Part shown: piece by piece, positions 9,002-17,102 of the stretch | How the letters are laid out: each line of letters begins with the position of its first letter | How positions within the stretch are numbered: the stretch's first letter is position 1 | Assembly: GCA_002409965.1 (NCBI GenBank) | Contig: DHON01000092.1 | Location: 7,919-71,918 of the forward strand | DNA from: Firmicutes bacterium UBA5389 | GTDB taxonomy: Bacteria; Bacillota; DTU025 | Direction of reading: 5' to 3' | Length of the DNA stretch: 64,000 bases | Position numbers and translations under genes: made by a program | Notes under the pieces: generated by a model | Told to the model about the DNA's origin: nothing | Databases searched by the model: none | The model's input: the letters and a program-made list of their open reading frames with translations, nothing else

Positions 9002-9949
9002 CTACTCGTCGAAGGCGCTGTTCAGAATGACCTGTATGAGCTGGTCGAAGGAGATGCCCTCTGCCTTCGCGGCATCTGGCAACAGGCTGACCTGGGTCAG
9101 TCCGGGCAATGTGTTGACTTCAATCACCCATGTCTGGCCCGAAGGTTCAACTATCATGTCGACCCTGGAGTAGCCGCGGCACTTCAGGGACATGTGGGCC
9201 TCCACCGCAAGTTTTTCGCACTCGGCTCGTGAGGCTTCGGGTATTCTGGCCGGTATTATGTGCTCAGATCCGCCGGGCGTGTATTTCGAGTCCCAGTCGT
9301 AGAACTCGTTCTTCGGGACAATTTCGAGCGTTGGAAGGGCCCGGGGAGTGCGAGTGCCCAACACGCCCACGGTGACCTCGACGCCGGCAATGTACTTCTC
9401 GATCAACGCCTCCGGATCGTATCTGAAAGCAAGCCCAAGCGCGTTGGCAAGGGTGGCTGTCTCTCTCACTATCGTGATGCCCACCGTGGATCCTTGCGAT
9501 GAAGGCTTAACGACGAACGGAAGCCCGATGCTTAAGGCGCGTTCACGCGTAAGCTCGGCGTCGTCGCTGCGGCGTACGACGATATAGGGTGGAGTCGGGA
9601 CGTTGGCAGCGACAAACAGTGTCTTCGAGACAGTCTTGTCCATCGCAACCGAACTCGCCAGCACACCGGAGCCTGTATACGGAATCCCCAGCATCTCCAG
9701 GGCGCCCTGAACGCAACCGTCCTCTCCATACCGGCCGTGGAGCGCTATGAAAGCCACGTCCGGGCGCGATTCGACCAACATCTCCACGCCATCTCTTGCA
9801 GGATCGATAACCGTCACGTCATGCCCGAGTCGGCGCAAAGCCGCCTCTACCTGTGCGCCGGACTTGAGCGAAACCTCCCTTTCGCTCGAAGAACCGCCTT
9901 GAAGCAGTGCCACTTTCATCTTGCTGTGAGTCAATACGTTCACCACCAT
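9002..9949 (-). CDS. ddl: D-alanine--D-alanine ligase
   Basis: This 315-residue ATP-grasp enzyme joins two D-alanines for peptidoglycan precursors. Visible family stretches are LLQGGSSSEREVSLKSG at the N terminus, LHGRYGEDGCVQG, GIPYTGSGVLASSVAMDK and the metal-binding end INEVN-type motif, here IEVNTLPGLT near residue 280. The first ATG (9949) is used. A second ATG at 9919 gives MKVALLQGG, a more typical N terminus, but it lacks a ribosome site. It lies in a run with surE and a small membrane protein rather than with other mur genes. Confidence 0.93.
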   Translation of the reverse strand: MVVNVLTHSKMKVALLQGGSSSEREVSLKSGAQVEAALRRLGHDVTVIDPARDGVEMLVESRPDVAFIALHGRYGEDGCVQGALEMLGIPYTGSGVLASSVAMDKTVSKTLFVAANVPTPPYIVVRRSDDAELTRERALSIGLPFVVKPSSQGSTVGITIVRETATLANALGLAFRYDPEALIEKYIAGVEVTVGVLGTRTPRALPTLEIVPKNEFYDWDSKYTPGGSEHIIPARIPEASRAECEKLAVEAHMSLKCRGYSRVDMIVEPSGQTWVIEVNTLPGLTQVSLLPDAAKAEGISFDQLIQVILNSAFDE

Positions 9950-9959
9950 CAGTACTTGG

Positions 9960-10172
9960 TCACCTCGGCCAGCGGCTGAAGACCTCCTTGAACACCGTCA
10001 CGGTAGCGCGACATGCCAGAAGCGCATAAGCCATGCCCGCCACCAACAGGAACCCACGTGCCAGGGCAGCATGCCGCCACTCGGGGTCGTCGGCCTTTGC
10101 AGACTTGGCCCAGACCACCGCCAGAGCAATCGCCGCCGCGAGCGCAGACGCCAAGGTCAAGCAGAACCCCAC
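9960..10172 (-). CDS. Small two-helix membrane protein, unknown function
   Basis: The 70-residue product starts at a GTG. It has a hydrophobic N-terminal stretch (about residues 3-23) and a second one (about 39-56), separated by a charged segment KSAKADDPEWRH, which fits a helical hairpin in the membrane. It fills the space between surE and ddl without overlap and ends ten bases before the ddl start, as expected of a real small operon gene. I do not recognise a family. The overlapping frame at 9949-10182 is cysteine- and glycine-rich and looks like a shadow. Confidence 0.5.
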   Translation of the reverse strand: MGFCLTLASALAAAIALAVVWAKSAKADDPEWRHAALARGFLLVAGMAYALLACRATVTVFKEVFSRWPR

Positions 10173-10201
10173 AGCGCATCACCCGTCTATGCTATGCGGG
10201 G

Positions 10202-10969
10202 CTATATGCGAATGTCCCACCTACTCAGCACGCGCAGCGCCGCATCGTCAGTCATGTCGAACTTGATGGGCGACACCGACACTGCGCCCGAGGCGACCGC
10301 ATCGGTGTCGAGGCCATTGCCGGGTTCCGCCGCTTCAGGGCTGCCGCACAGCCAGTAGTAGACCTCGCCGCGCGGGTCAACCCGTCGCTCAAAGATGTTT
10401 GAGTAGCGTTGGATGCCCATCCTCGTGACGAGTATTCTGCCCAGCCTGACGCCATCAGGCACGTTGACGTTGAGAACCACTCCGGCTGGAAGCCCGCGGA
10501 CAGCGACCAGCTGAGCCAGGGTTGCGCCTACACTGGCCGCCGGCGAATAGTCAGAAGGTTCGTAGGAGACCGTCGATACTGCAATGGAGGGTATCCCGGC
10601 CAGCGCTCCCTCGGCTGCAGCGGCTACCGTGCCTGAGTAAAGGATGTCAGTGCCCAGATTGGGCCCGCGGTTGACGCCTGCCAGCACCACATCGGGTCTC
10701 TCGGGCATCAGCTCCTCCAGAGCCAACTTAACGCAATCGGCAGGGCTTCCGTCTACAGACCAGGCGGTCGTGGACACCCCGGGCAGCTGGACGCGGCGCA
10801 CCCGGAGGGGAGACCGCATCGTCAACGCGTGGCTGATGGCGCTGCGCTCCCGGTCCGGCGCACACACCCACGCTTCGCCGCCGATGTCGCATACCGATTG
10901 AACCAGGGCTGCCAGGCCCGGCGCTGCGATGCCATCGTCGTTGGAGATAAGGATTCGAAAGATAGGCAT
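10202..10969 (-). CDS. surE: 5'/3'-nucleotidase SurE
   Basis: This 255-residue metal-dependent phosphatase removes phosphate from nucleoside monophosphates. The metal site ISNDDGI (residues 8-14), the conserved DRERSAISH near 40-48, and GVNRGPNLGTDILYSGTV near 100 are all present. Length is normal. It lies eight bases after the mgtC-like gene. Confidence 0.95.
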   Translation of the reverse strand: MPIFRILISNDDGIAAPGLAALVQSVCDIGGEAWVCAPDRERSAISHALTMRSPLRVRRVQLPGVSTTAWSVDGSPADCVKLALEELMPERPDVVLAGVNRGPNLGTDILYSGTVAAAAEGALAGIPSIAVSTVSYEPSDYSPAASVGATLAQLVAVRGLPAGVVLNVNVPDGVRLGRILVTRMGIQRYSNIFERRVDPRGEVYYWLCGSPEAAEPGNGLDTDAVASGAVSVSPIKFDMTDDAALRVLSRWDIRI

Positions 10970-10977
10970 ACCCCCTT

Positions 10978-11658
10978 CTACCAGTTGTCGACCTCCGCCC
11001 TCAGAACCCCTGACAGAGCCAGAACTCTCTGAAGCAGGTCGGTATGGAGCGCATGGCTTGCAGCTGACGTCATGCTGCGCCCCATGACAATCTCTATCCG
11101 GACCATGGAGTCGCCGCGATCCAGTTCGATATCGCTTGCCACAATATTCAGACGCATCCCGCCGACGATCGTGGCGACCTCCCCGAGCAGGCCGGGCCTG
11201 TCGATTGCGGTAATACGCAGCACAGTGTCTCGGTGGGGGAGATACTTCTCTTCAAGCCGGTTGAAGAAGATCAGCACGACTTCGACCAGGGCGGTGGCGG
11301 CGATGGCCGGCCACACCAGTCCGGCGCCGGCGGCCAGCCCAATACCTGCAGTAGTCCACAGGCTGGCTGCAGTGGTGAGCCCTTTGATGGTCAAACCTTC
11401 ATGCATTATCGTGCCTGCGCCCAGGAAGCCAATGCCGCTCACTATCTGAGCTGCCAATCGCGCCGGATCCCGCAGCCCTCCGCCGGATGGTCCGAACCCG
11501 TAGATCCCAACCATGGTGATGAGCGCTGACCCCAGGCAGACCAGGGAGTGTGTGCGCAGGCCCGCGGACTTGCCTTGTCTTTCGCGGTCAAGCCCGATGA
11601 CTGCGCCAAGCAGAGTAGCCATGATCAGTAGCCCCATATTACGCAAAAACAGGTTCAT
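10978..11658 (-). CDS. MgtC/SapB family membrane protein
   Basis: The N-terminal half has about four or five membrane helices with the family signature LGAVIGLDRERQGKSAGLRT and GIGFLGAGTIM. The C-terminal domain (about residues 140-226) resembles an ACT-like regulatory fold. Relatives have roles in magnesium limitation or as transporters of unknown substrate, so no precise function can be assigned. Length (226) matches the two-domain MgtC type. Confidence 0.85.
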   Translation of the reverse strand: MNLFLRNMGLLIMATLLGAVIGLDRERQGKSAGLRTHSLVCLGSALITMVGIYGFGPSGGGLRDPARLAAQIVSGIGFLGAGTIMHEGLTIKGLTTAASLWTTAGIGLAAGAGLVWPAIAATALVEVVLIFFNRLEEKYLPHRDTVLRITAIDRPGLLGEVATIVGGMRLNIVASDIELDRGDSMVRIEIVMGRSMTSAASHALHTDLLQRVLALSGVLRAEVDNW

Positions 11659-11684
11659 TGCAGGGTCATCCTCCGTGGTTTTGC

Positions 11685-12617
11685 TCAGCTGACGCCGGCT
11701 CTCTTGGATCGTTGTGAGGTACCAAGTATCTCGGTTGCAGTGGCGCGCACGAGCTCACGAGACTGACGAAGCGCATGCACCACCGGGCTTATGGCTTCGT
11801 CTCCCGCGATTTCGCGCAGCGCCTGTATTGCCAGGAGACGCAGTTCCTCGTTCTCCACGCACACTGCCACAAGGGGCTCAACAGCGCGCAGGTCGCCGGC
11901 CCACCTCAGCGCCTGAACCGCGCCGCAGCGCACCTCGTGCGATTCGTCGTTAAGACATCCTATAAGGGCATCGACTGCGCGACTGTCGCCGATTTTGCGC
12001 AAGGCCTCCACGGCTTCATACCGGACTCCGGGGTCGGAATCCCGGGTCAGGCTCACCAGGCGCGGCACGGCCTTGTACTCGCCCATGTCGCCTAGTAGCT
12101 TGGCAATGCGCTTTCTAACTGTAGCCTCAGGCGATTGCAGGTGCTCCTCGAGGGCGGGCCAGACATCGTCGGCCCTGATCGCTTTGAGCGCGTTGCATGC
12201 GCTGTAGTACACATATACGCTTTGGTCGGCTAGCGCACGCACGAGCGGACCCACCACAAGCGAACCACTGCATGCAGCAAGAGCCTCCACTACCCACCCG
12301 CGCACGGTTTCATCGGAATCGCCTAGCGCCGCGACGAGCAGTGGAACGGAATGCAGATCCTGCAGTTTGGAGAGACCATAAGCAGCAGCGCGCCGCATCG
12401 CGCCGTCGCCGCTGGCCAGAACGTCAGAAAGAACGTCGAGCAGTTGACCTTTGAGGCTGGCCACCTGCTCGACCGCCTTATCCCGGCGCCCGGGATCCAC
12501 GCAGGCCACTTCGCGCTCAATGGCCTCCAGCTGTTCAATGAGAGCGCGAATGCGCTCGCATTCTTCGCATGTTGACGACAACCAACCCACCCCCGGGGTA
12601 TGCCGACTTCGGGGCAA
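11685..12617 (-). CDS. HEAT-repeat protein, unknown partner
   Basis: From about residue 70 onward the protein is a tandem array of PBS-lyase-type HEAT repeats of some 31 residues, for example VPLLVAALGDSDETVRGWVV, VPRLVSLTRDSDPGVRYEAV and VDALIGCLNDESHEVRCGAV. Such solenoids bind proteins, and neither the partner nor the process can be read from sequence. A CEEC pair lies near the N terminus before a predicted coiled region. The start is uncertain: TTG at 12617 has no ribosome site, and an in-frame GTG at 12590 is an alternative. Confidence 0.75.
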   Translation of the reverse strand: MPRSRHTPGVGWLSSTCEECERIRALIEQLEAIEREVACVDPGRRDKAVEQVASLKGQLLDVLSDVLASGDGAMRRAAAYGLSKLQDLHSVPLLVAALGDSDETVRGWVVEALAACSGSLVVGPLVRALADQSVYVYYSACNALKAIRADDVWPALEEHLQSPEATVRKRIAKLLGDMGEYKAVPRLVSLTRDSDPGVRYEAVEALRKIGDSRAVDALIGCLNDESHEVRCGAVQALRWAGDLRAVEPLVAVCVENEELRLLAIQALREIAGDEAISPVVHALRQSRELVRATATEILGTSQRSKRAGVS

Positions 12618-12662
12618 AGTGATCAGTAATTCGACGGTCGTGCAGCTGATTCCTGCCCGGAG

Positions 12663-13271
12663 CTACCTGAGCTTCACGCCGAACTTGTTCTCTGTATTCG
12701 AAAGCAGCCGTCGAATGTTGGACCTGTGTCTGATCACGGCACTCAGAGCGAAGAGCGCGCATACCGCGACGTACTCGCGGGGGTAGCCCCCAAGCAGGGC
12801 AGCAAACGGAGTTGCCGCAACACCCACCATGGAAGCGACAGAGGCGTATCGGCATGCCGCTACGACAGCTACCCAGACCACGGCGAGCATAGCCCCTACC
12901 GGCGGCATGGCCAGCAGCACGAACCCGAACGTAGTGGCGATGCCCTTGCCGCCTCTGAAACGCAGCCACACGGGCCAGTTATGCCCGGCTACCGCAGCCG
13001 CTCCGGCTGCGGCGGTCCAGCCTGGGCCCAAGCCTGCCAGACGCGCCATCCACACTGCGGACGCGCCCTTGAGCGTGTCGAGCACAAAGGTAGAGGCCGC
13101 AAAAGGAAACCCAAGTGTTCTCAGGACGTTGGTGGCGCCGGTGTTGCCGCTTCCGTACTTGCGGATGTCCACGCCAGCCAGCCGGCTTCCGAGAATGACC
13201 CCGAATGGAATCGATCCGACCAGATATGATAGGACCACAACCAGCAACGGTTGGGGACTCATCAGCTTCAC
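12663..13271 (-). CDS. plsY: Acyl-phosphate:glycerol-3-phosphate acyltransferase
   Basis: This 202-residue integral membrane enzyme makes lysophosphatidic acid from acyl phosphate and glycerol-3-phosphate. Conserved motifs are YLVGSIPFGVILG with RKYGSGNTGATNVLR (about residues 16-55), GHNWPVWLRFRGGKGIAT (about 95-112), and a later glycine-rich loop. At least five hydrophobic segments are visible. It follows der at the usual clostridial position. plsX is not in the window; plsC is at 20.1 kb. Confidence 0.95.
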   Translation of the reverse strand: MKLMSPQPLLVVVLSYLVGSIPFGVILGSRLAGVDIRKYGSGNTGATNVLRTLGFPFAASTFVLDTLKGASAVWMARLAGLGPGWTAAAGAAAVAGHNWPVWLRFRGGKGIATTFGFVLLAMPPVGAMLAVVWVAVVAACRYASVASMVGVAATPFAALLGGYPREYVAVCALFALSAVIRHRSNIRRLLSNTENKFGVKLR

Positions 13272-13286
13272 CAGCCTTTGCCAATG

Positions 13287-14597
13287 CTAATCCCTCTGCC
13301 TCAGCAGGACCCGAATGGGTGTTCCGGAGAAACCGAATGCATCGCGCAATGCGTTCTCCAGGTAGCGCTTGTAGGAGAAGTGAACGCACTCAGGTCGGTT
13401 CACCCACACGACGAACCGCGGCGGCCCAGCCGACACCTGTGTAGCATAGTACATCCGGATCTCCCGACCGTGATCAGGAGGCGGCGGATTCCGCAGCACC
13501 GCGTCTTGCACGACTCGGTTGACCATGGCGGTCTGCACTCTCTTTCTGTGCTGAGCGGAACTGGACTTGACGGCTCCGAGCAGATTGCCTATTCTCCTCC
13601 CGGTGAGCGCGGATACGAACACAATGGGAGCGTATGGCATGAAACTCAAGAGGGATCGGAGCTTCTGTTCGAAATCCCGAGCGGTAGTGTCGTCTCGCTC
13701 GACTATGTCCCATTTGTTGACGGCCACTACGGCGGCCTTCCCGGCTTCATGGGCGTACCCGGCTATCTTTGTGTCTTGAGCGGAGGGTTCCTCGGTTCCA
13801 TCAACCACGGTTATTGCCACATCGCATCTTTCGACAGCTCCCAGCGCTCGGAGCACGCTGTACTTCTCGATGCCGACGTCGACACGCCCTCTCCTTCGAA
13901 TGCCGGCGGTATCGACTATTATGTACCTATTGCCCTCGAATTCGCAAATCGCGTCCACAGCGTCCCTGGTGGTTCCGGGCACTTCGCTCACGATGGAGCG
14001 TTCTTCCCCCAAGATGCGGTTGACCAGCGATGATTTGCCCACGTTCGGTCGGCCTATGACGGCCACTCTGATCGCGTCCTCATCCTGTTCGGGCTGGCCT
14101 TCATCATCAGGGAACGACCGTACGACCGCGTCGAGCAGATCCCCGATGCCGGTGCCGTGAACAGCGGATGTTGGAAGGAGTTCGCCCAGACCCAGAGAGT
14201 ACAGGCCGTAGTCCATGTGGGATGGGTCATCGACTTTGCTAGCGACCACGATGACCGGCTTGCCGGATTTTCGCAGGATGTCGGCTACATCATCGTCTTC
14301 GGATGTAATCCCCGTGCGCGCGTCAACCACAAAGAGCACTGTGTCAGCCTGTTCAATCGCCATCTGCGCCTGCCTTCGAGCCTGCGCCGCGATGCTGTCG
14401 TCAGGGCACGCCTCGATGCCTCCCGTATCGATCAAAGTGAAGGCTCGGCCGCACCATTCGGCTTGGGCGTAAAGGCGATCTCGCGTGATTCCCGGCATAT
14501 CGTCGACTATGGATGCCCGCGTTCGGATGATCCTATTGAAGAGGGCTGATTTGCCCACATTGGGTCGCCCCACAATTGCCACCAGCGGCCTCGCCAT
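13287..14597 (-). CDS. der: Ribosome-assembly GTPase Der (EngA)
   Basis: Two tandem GTPase domains and a C-terminal KH-like domain identify Der, needed for 50S subunit maturation. Domain 1 has GRPNVGKSALF near the start, DTGGIEA and SKVD. Domain 2 has GRPNVGKSSLV, DTAGIRRRG and NKWD. The G4 motif of the first domain reads SKVD instead of NKxD, a mild variation. I start at the ATG at 14597, which has GGGAGGT eight bases upstream. The longer form to 14666 overlaps the preceding gene. Confidence 0.96.
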   Translation of the reverse strand: MARPLVAIVGRPNVGKSALFNRIIRTRASIVDDMPGITRDRLYAQAEWCGRAFTLIDTGGIEACPDDSIAAQARRQAQMAIEQADTVLFVVDARTGITSEDDDVADILRKSGKPVIVVASKVDDPSHMDYGLYSLGLGELLPTSAVHGTGIGDLLDAVVRSFPDDEGQPEQDEDAIRVAVIGRPNVGKSSLVNRILGEERSIVSEVPGTTRDAVDAICEFEGNRYIIVDTAGIRRRGRVDVGIEKYSVLRALGAVERCDVAITVVDGTEEPSAQDTKIAGYAHEAGKAAVVAVNKWDIVERDDTTARDFEQKLRSLLSFMPYAPIVFVSALTGRRIGNLLGAVKSSSAQHRKRVQTAMVNRVVQDAVLRNPPPPDHGREIRMYYATQVSAGPPRFVVWVNRPECVHFSYKRYLENALRDAFGFSGTPIRVLLRQRD

Positions 14598-14598
14598 C

Positions 14599-15966
14599 TT
14601 ACCCGACCTCCCAATCTGGCCCGTCCGGCTGCGTGACGCATCCAGCAAGCCCTCCAGCGGATGCATGGACGATCTTCACCGCTGTTCCTGTGGCTCGCTC
14701 GATATCGTCCGGGGTTATGTCGTCTAGGAAGCGCCTCTCGCCTCGCCTGAGCATTACATCTGGGATGGCCACGAAGTCGCCGGGAAACCGGGCGCTCGCC
14801 GTCTGCGACGACTTCGCCTGGTTCAGCGCGGCTACGATATCCGCCCCAACCACCAAGCCGGACACTGTCACGCCTTCGCCGAAGAACCTGTTCGGTACAG
14901 CAAGCAAATTCACATTGACGCCTTCGATTCTGTTGAGCCTGTTGCATGCCGGAGCTATGGCCTGCGCTCCGAGTACTCCCGTGACGGCCGTAAAACTCAC
15001 AGGATCGGCCACCCGCTGCGGCAGGCTCCGTTCAGCCTCCTCGAATTCATCCAGGAACAGGCGCGATAGGCCGATTCCGTTTTCGAGCTGCGGGAAATCT
15101 TCATACTCGTTGCCAGCGGGCATCTCCTGACGAGCAAGATAGTAGAACTCGTCCGCGGCAAACACGAACCGCGCTCCCCGCTCTGCAAGTGAGTGGCGCT
15201 GCGCAGCGTGGACTTGGCCGACGACCTTCCGAGCCAGATTGGAATCGACCATCTCCAACCTCTCAAGGCCCTGCCGGTGAGAGGTGAGCCCAACGGGCAC
15301 AACGCCCAACGAGGCGCACCAGGGCCAAAGCCTCGCGAGGTCGGCGATGGTTTGCTCTAGCGCCGCTCCGTCATTCAGCCCGGGAACCAGAACCACCTGC
15401 GCATGAAACTCAATTCGGCCTTGGGCGAACCGCCTCAGAGTGGGCAGCACCGGCCTGGTACGGGCATGACTCCTTCCTAGGAGCGCGCGCCGTATCTGCT
15501 CGTCAGTAGCGTGCACCGAAACATACAGCGGCGATAGCCGAAGGCTGATGATCCTCTCAACATCGGAATCTCCAAGATTGGTGAGCGTTACGAAATTGCC
15601 CTGCAGAAACGAGAGTCGGTAGTCGTCGTCCTTGAAATACACGCTGTGTCGCATTCCCGGAGGCAACTGGTCGATGAAGCAGAAGACGCAGCTGTTGGCG
15701 CAGCGCTTCTCGCCGTCGAACACCAGCTCCTCGAAGCGGATGCCCAGACGTGTATCATAATCGTTATCGATGGTTACGCCGAACGCCGATCCGTCAGGCC
15801 TCGTGACCTCCAGATGAACGCTGGGAGAGGCAACGTGGTACTGATAGTCGATGATGTCGCGCACCGAGTGGCCGTTGATTGAGATTAGCGTGTCGCCGGA
15901 AGCGATGCCTGCCAGCTCTGCCCGGCTGCCTGGCTCCACCTTAGCGACCACGGCGGAAGCGATCAT
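14599..15966 (-). CDS. DUF512 protein: PDZ-like domain plus radical-SAM-like core
   Basis: An N-terminal PDZ-like segment (VEPGSRAELAGIASGDTLIS, residues 10-29) precedes a radical-SAM-type cluster motif CANSCVFC (Cys89, Cys93, Cys96) and then the DUF512 region. The family is widespread in Clostridia and cyanobacteria next to der and plsY; its substrate is unknown to me. Start 15966 is supported by GGAGGT five bases upstream, giving 455 residues. The gene ends one base before the der start codon, so the two are surely co-transcribed. Confidence 0.88.
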   Translation of the reverse strand: MIASAVVAKVEPGSRAELAGIASGDTLISINGHSVRDIIDYQYHVASPSVHLEVTRPDGSAFGVTIDNDYDTRLGIRFEELVFDGEKRCANSCVFCFIDQLPPGMRHSVYFKDDDYRLSFLQGNFVTLTNLGDSDVERIISLRLSPLYVSVHATDEQIRRALLGRSHARTRPVLPTLRRFAQGRIEFHAQVVLVPGLNDGAALEQTIADLARLWPWCASLGVVPVGLTSHRQGLERLEMVDSNLARKVVGQVHAAQRHSLAERGARFVFAADEFYYLARQEMPAGNEYEDFPQLENGIGLSRLFLDEFEEAERSLPQRVADPVSFTAVTGVLGAQAIAPACNRLNRIEGVNVNLLAVPNRFFGEGVTVSGLVVGADIVAALNQAKSSQTASARFPGDFVAIPDVMLRRGERRFLDDITPDDIERATGTAVKIVHASAGGLAGCVTQPDGPDWEVG

Positions 15967-15986
15967 GTGAAACCTCCGCAAGATAC

Positions 15987-16020
15987 GAAAACGGAGAGGA
16001 GAGCGCAACTCCCCTCTCCG
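15987..16020 (-). terminator. Intrinsic terminator of the PrsA-like gene
   Basis: Arms CGGAGAGGAG and CCCCTCTCCG (15992-16001, 16011-16020; one mismatch) are followed on the minus strand by TTTTCG. The hairpin lies 12 bases past the PrsA-like stop codon, between it and the DUF512 gene. Confidence 0.75.
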
Positions 16021-16032
16021 CGCTCCCACCTT

Positions 16033-16944
16033 TTAGTTTGCGCCGAAAGGCGTTGTAGTTCCAAGATCCTTGTATTTCGAGTCAGTGATGGTGATATCGC
16101 CCTCAAGCCTCAATTCGGATGCGAGTTCCTGGGCGCTCTTGGCCTGGCGCCCCTTGATGGTGCGCTCAATGTCGCCCCGAACCTCTTCGAATGTGGCCTC
16201 ATGTGCGTCTTTCCTGTCGGTCACTCGGATGATGTGGTAGCCGTACTCAGACTTGACTATCCCGCTGGTCTGGCCGGCCGACATTGCGAAAGCCGCCTTC
16301 TCGAACTCGGGCACCATGCGCCCGCGCGCGAAGAATCCCAGGTCGCCGCCTTCAGCCGCCGACATCGGGTCGCTGGACTCGTCGCGGGCCAGCTCTGCGA
16401 AGTCGGCCCCTTCGGCCAGCTTCGTCTGGATTTCCTTCGCCTTCTCTTCGCTTTCTACCAAGATATGGCTAGCCTTCACCATCTCGGGCTGGTCGTAATC
16501 GGACTTGTTCTCCTCAAAGAAGGCCATGAGTGCATCGTCGCCGACCGTGATGTCCTTCGTGGAGATCTTGAAAACCAGCAGGTTCAGGTCCATGTTCTTT
16601 CTGAGGTCATCGACGGTCATCCCGTACTGGGCCAACATCGAGTCAAAACTGGGCCCCACTTGCTCACGTAGTTTGTCTATCTCCGCCTCGACCTCAGGTT
16701 GAGTCACCGTCACCTTTGCCTGCTTCGCCGCCTGCCTGATCAGCTGCTCGTTGATGAGATCCGACAAAACCTGCTCGCCGGTCGCCTGCTCTAGCCTGCT
16801 GACAAACGCGCGGCGAGTAATCCTCTGACCGTTGACGATGGCAACGGCCGTCGTCCGGGTGACGACGACCCACGCTATTGCGACAACAACCAGAGCTGCC
16901 ACCACTGCGATGACTGGGATGAGATCGCTCTTGCGCCTAGACAT
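16033..16944 (-). CDS. Membrane-anchored peptidyl-prolyl isomerase (PrsA/SurA-like)
   Basis: A positively charged start (SRRKSD) and one hydrophobic helix (about residues 9-29) anchor the protein outside the membrane. A SurA-type chaperone region follows (about 30-145), then a parvulin domain (about 150-245) with ASHILVESEEKA, GGDLGFFARGRMVPEFE and YGYHIIRVT. It should help fold exported proteins. Unlike Bacillus PrsA there is no lipobox cysteine, so it is anchored by the helix. ATG 16944 has GGGGGAT eight bases upstream. It has its own sigma-A promoter and terminator, so it forms a single-gene transcript. Confidence 0.88.
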   Translation of the reverse strand: MSRRKSDLIPVIAVVAALVVVAIAWVVVTRTTAVAIVNGQRITRRAFVSRLEQATGEQVLSDLINEQLIRQAAKQAKVTVTQPEVEAEIDKLREQVGPSFDSMLAQYGMTVDDLRKNMDLNLLVFKISTKDITVGDDALMAFFEENKSDYDQPEMVKASHILVESEEKAKEIQTKLAEGADFAELARDESSDPMSAAEGGDLGFFARGRMVPEFEKAAFAMSAGQTSGIVKSEYGYHIIRVTDRKDAHEATFEEVRGDIERTIKGRQAKSAQELASELRLEGDITITDSKYKDLGTTTPFGAN

Positions 16945-17000
16945 GCCTTGGCATCCCCCTTTGCAACTCCGTCCACACTGACATCTCATTTAGCCTTAAC

Positions 17001-17035
17001 GCCATCTGCCCACGGCAAGTTCCGGGGCAGATGGC
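17001..17035 (-). other. Perfect 11-bp stem-loop at the predicted 5' end of the PrsA-like mRNA
   Basis: GCCATCTGCCC (17001-17011) pairs with GGGCAGATGGC (17025-17035). It lies just downstream of the -10 box at 17043-17048, so the transcript would begin at or next to the hairpin. It may instead terminate read-through from the ispH-S1 gene, which stops at 17103; no T run follows. Confidence 0.55.
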
Positions 17036-17042
17036 CAGAGCC

Positions 17043-17071
17043 AGTCTAGCATAAGGCAGTATGAGTGTCAA
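17043..17071 (-). promoter_or_regulatory. Sigma-A promoter of the PrsA-like gene
   Basis: TTGACA (17071-17066), a 17-base spacer and TAGACT (17048-17043) on the minus strand form a good vegetative promoter in the gap between ispH-S1 and the PrsA-like gene. Confidence 0.75.
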
Positions 17072-17102
17072 CGAAACACCACTTCAAAGCCTTTATGAGG
17101 GA

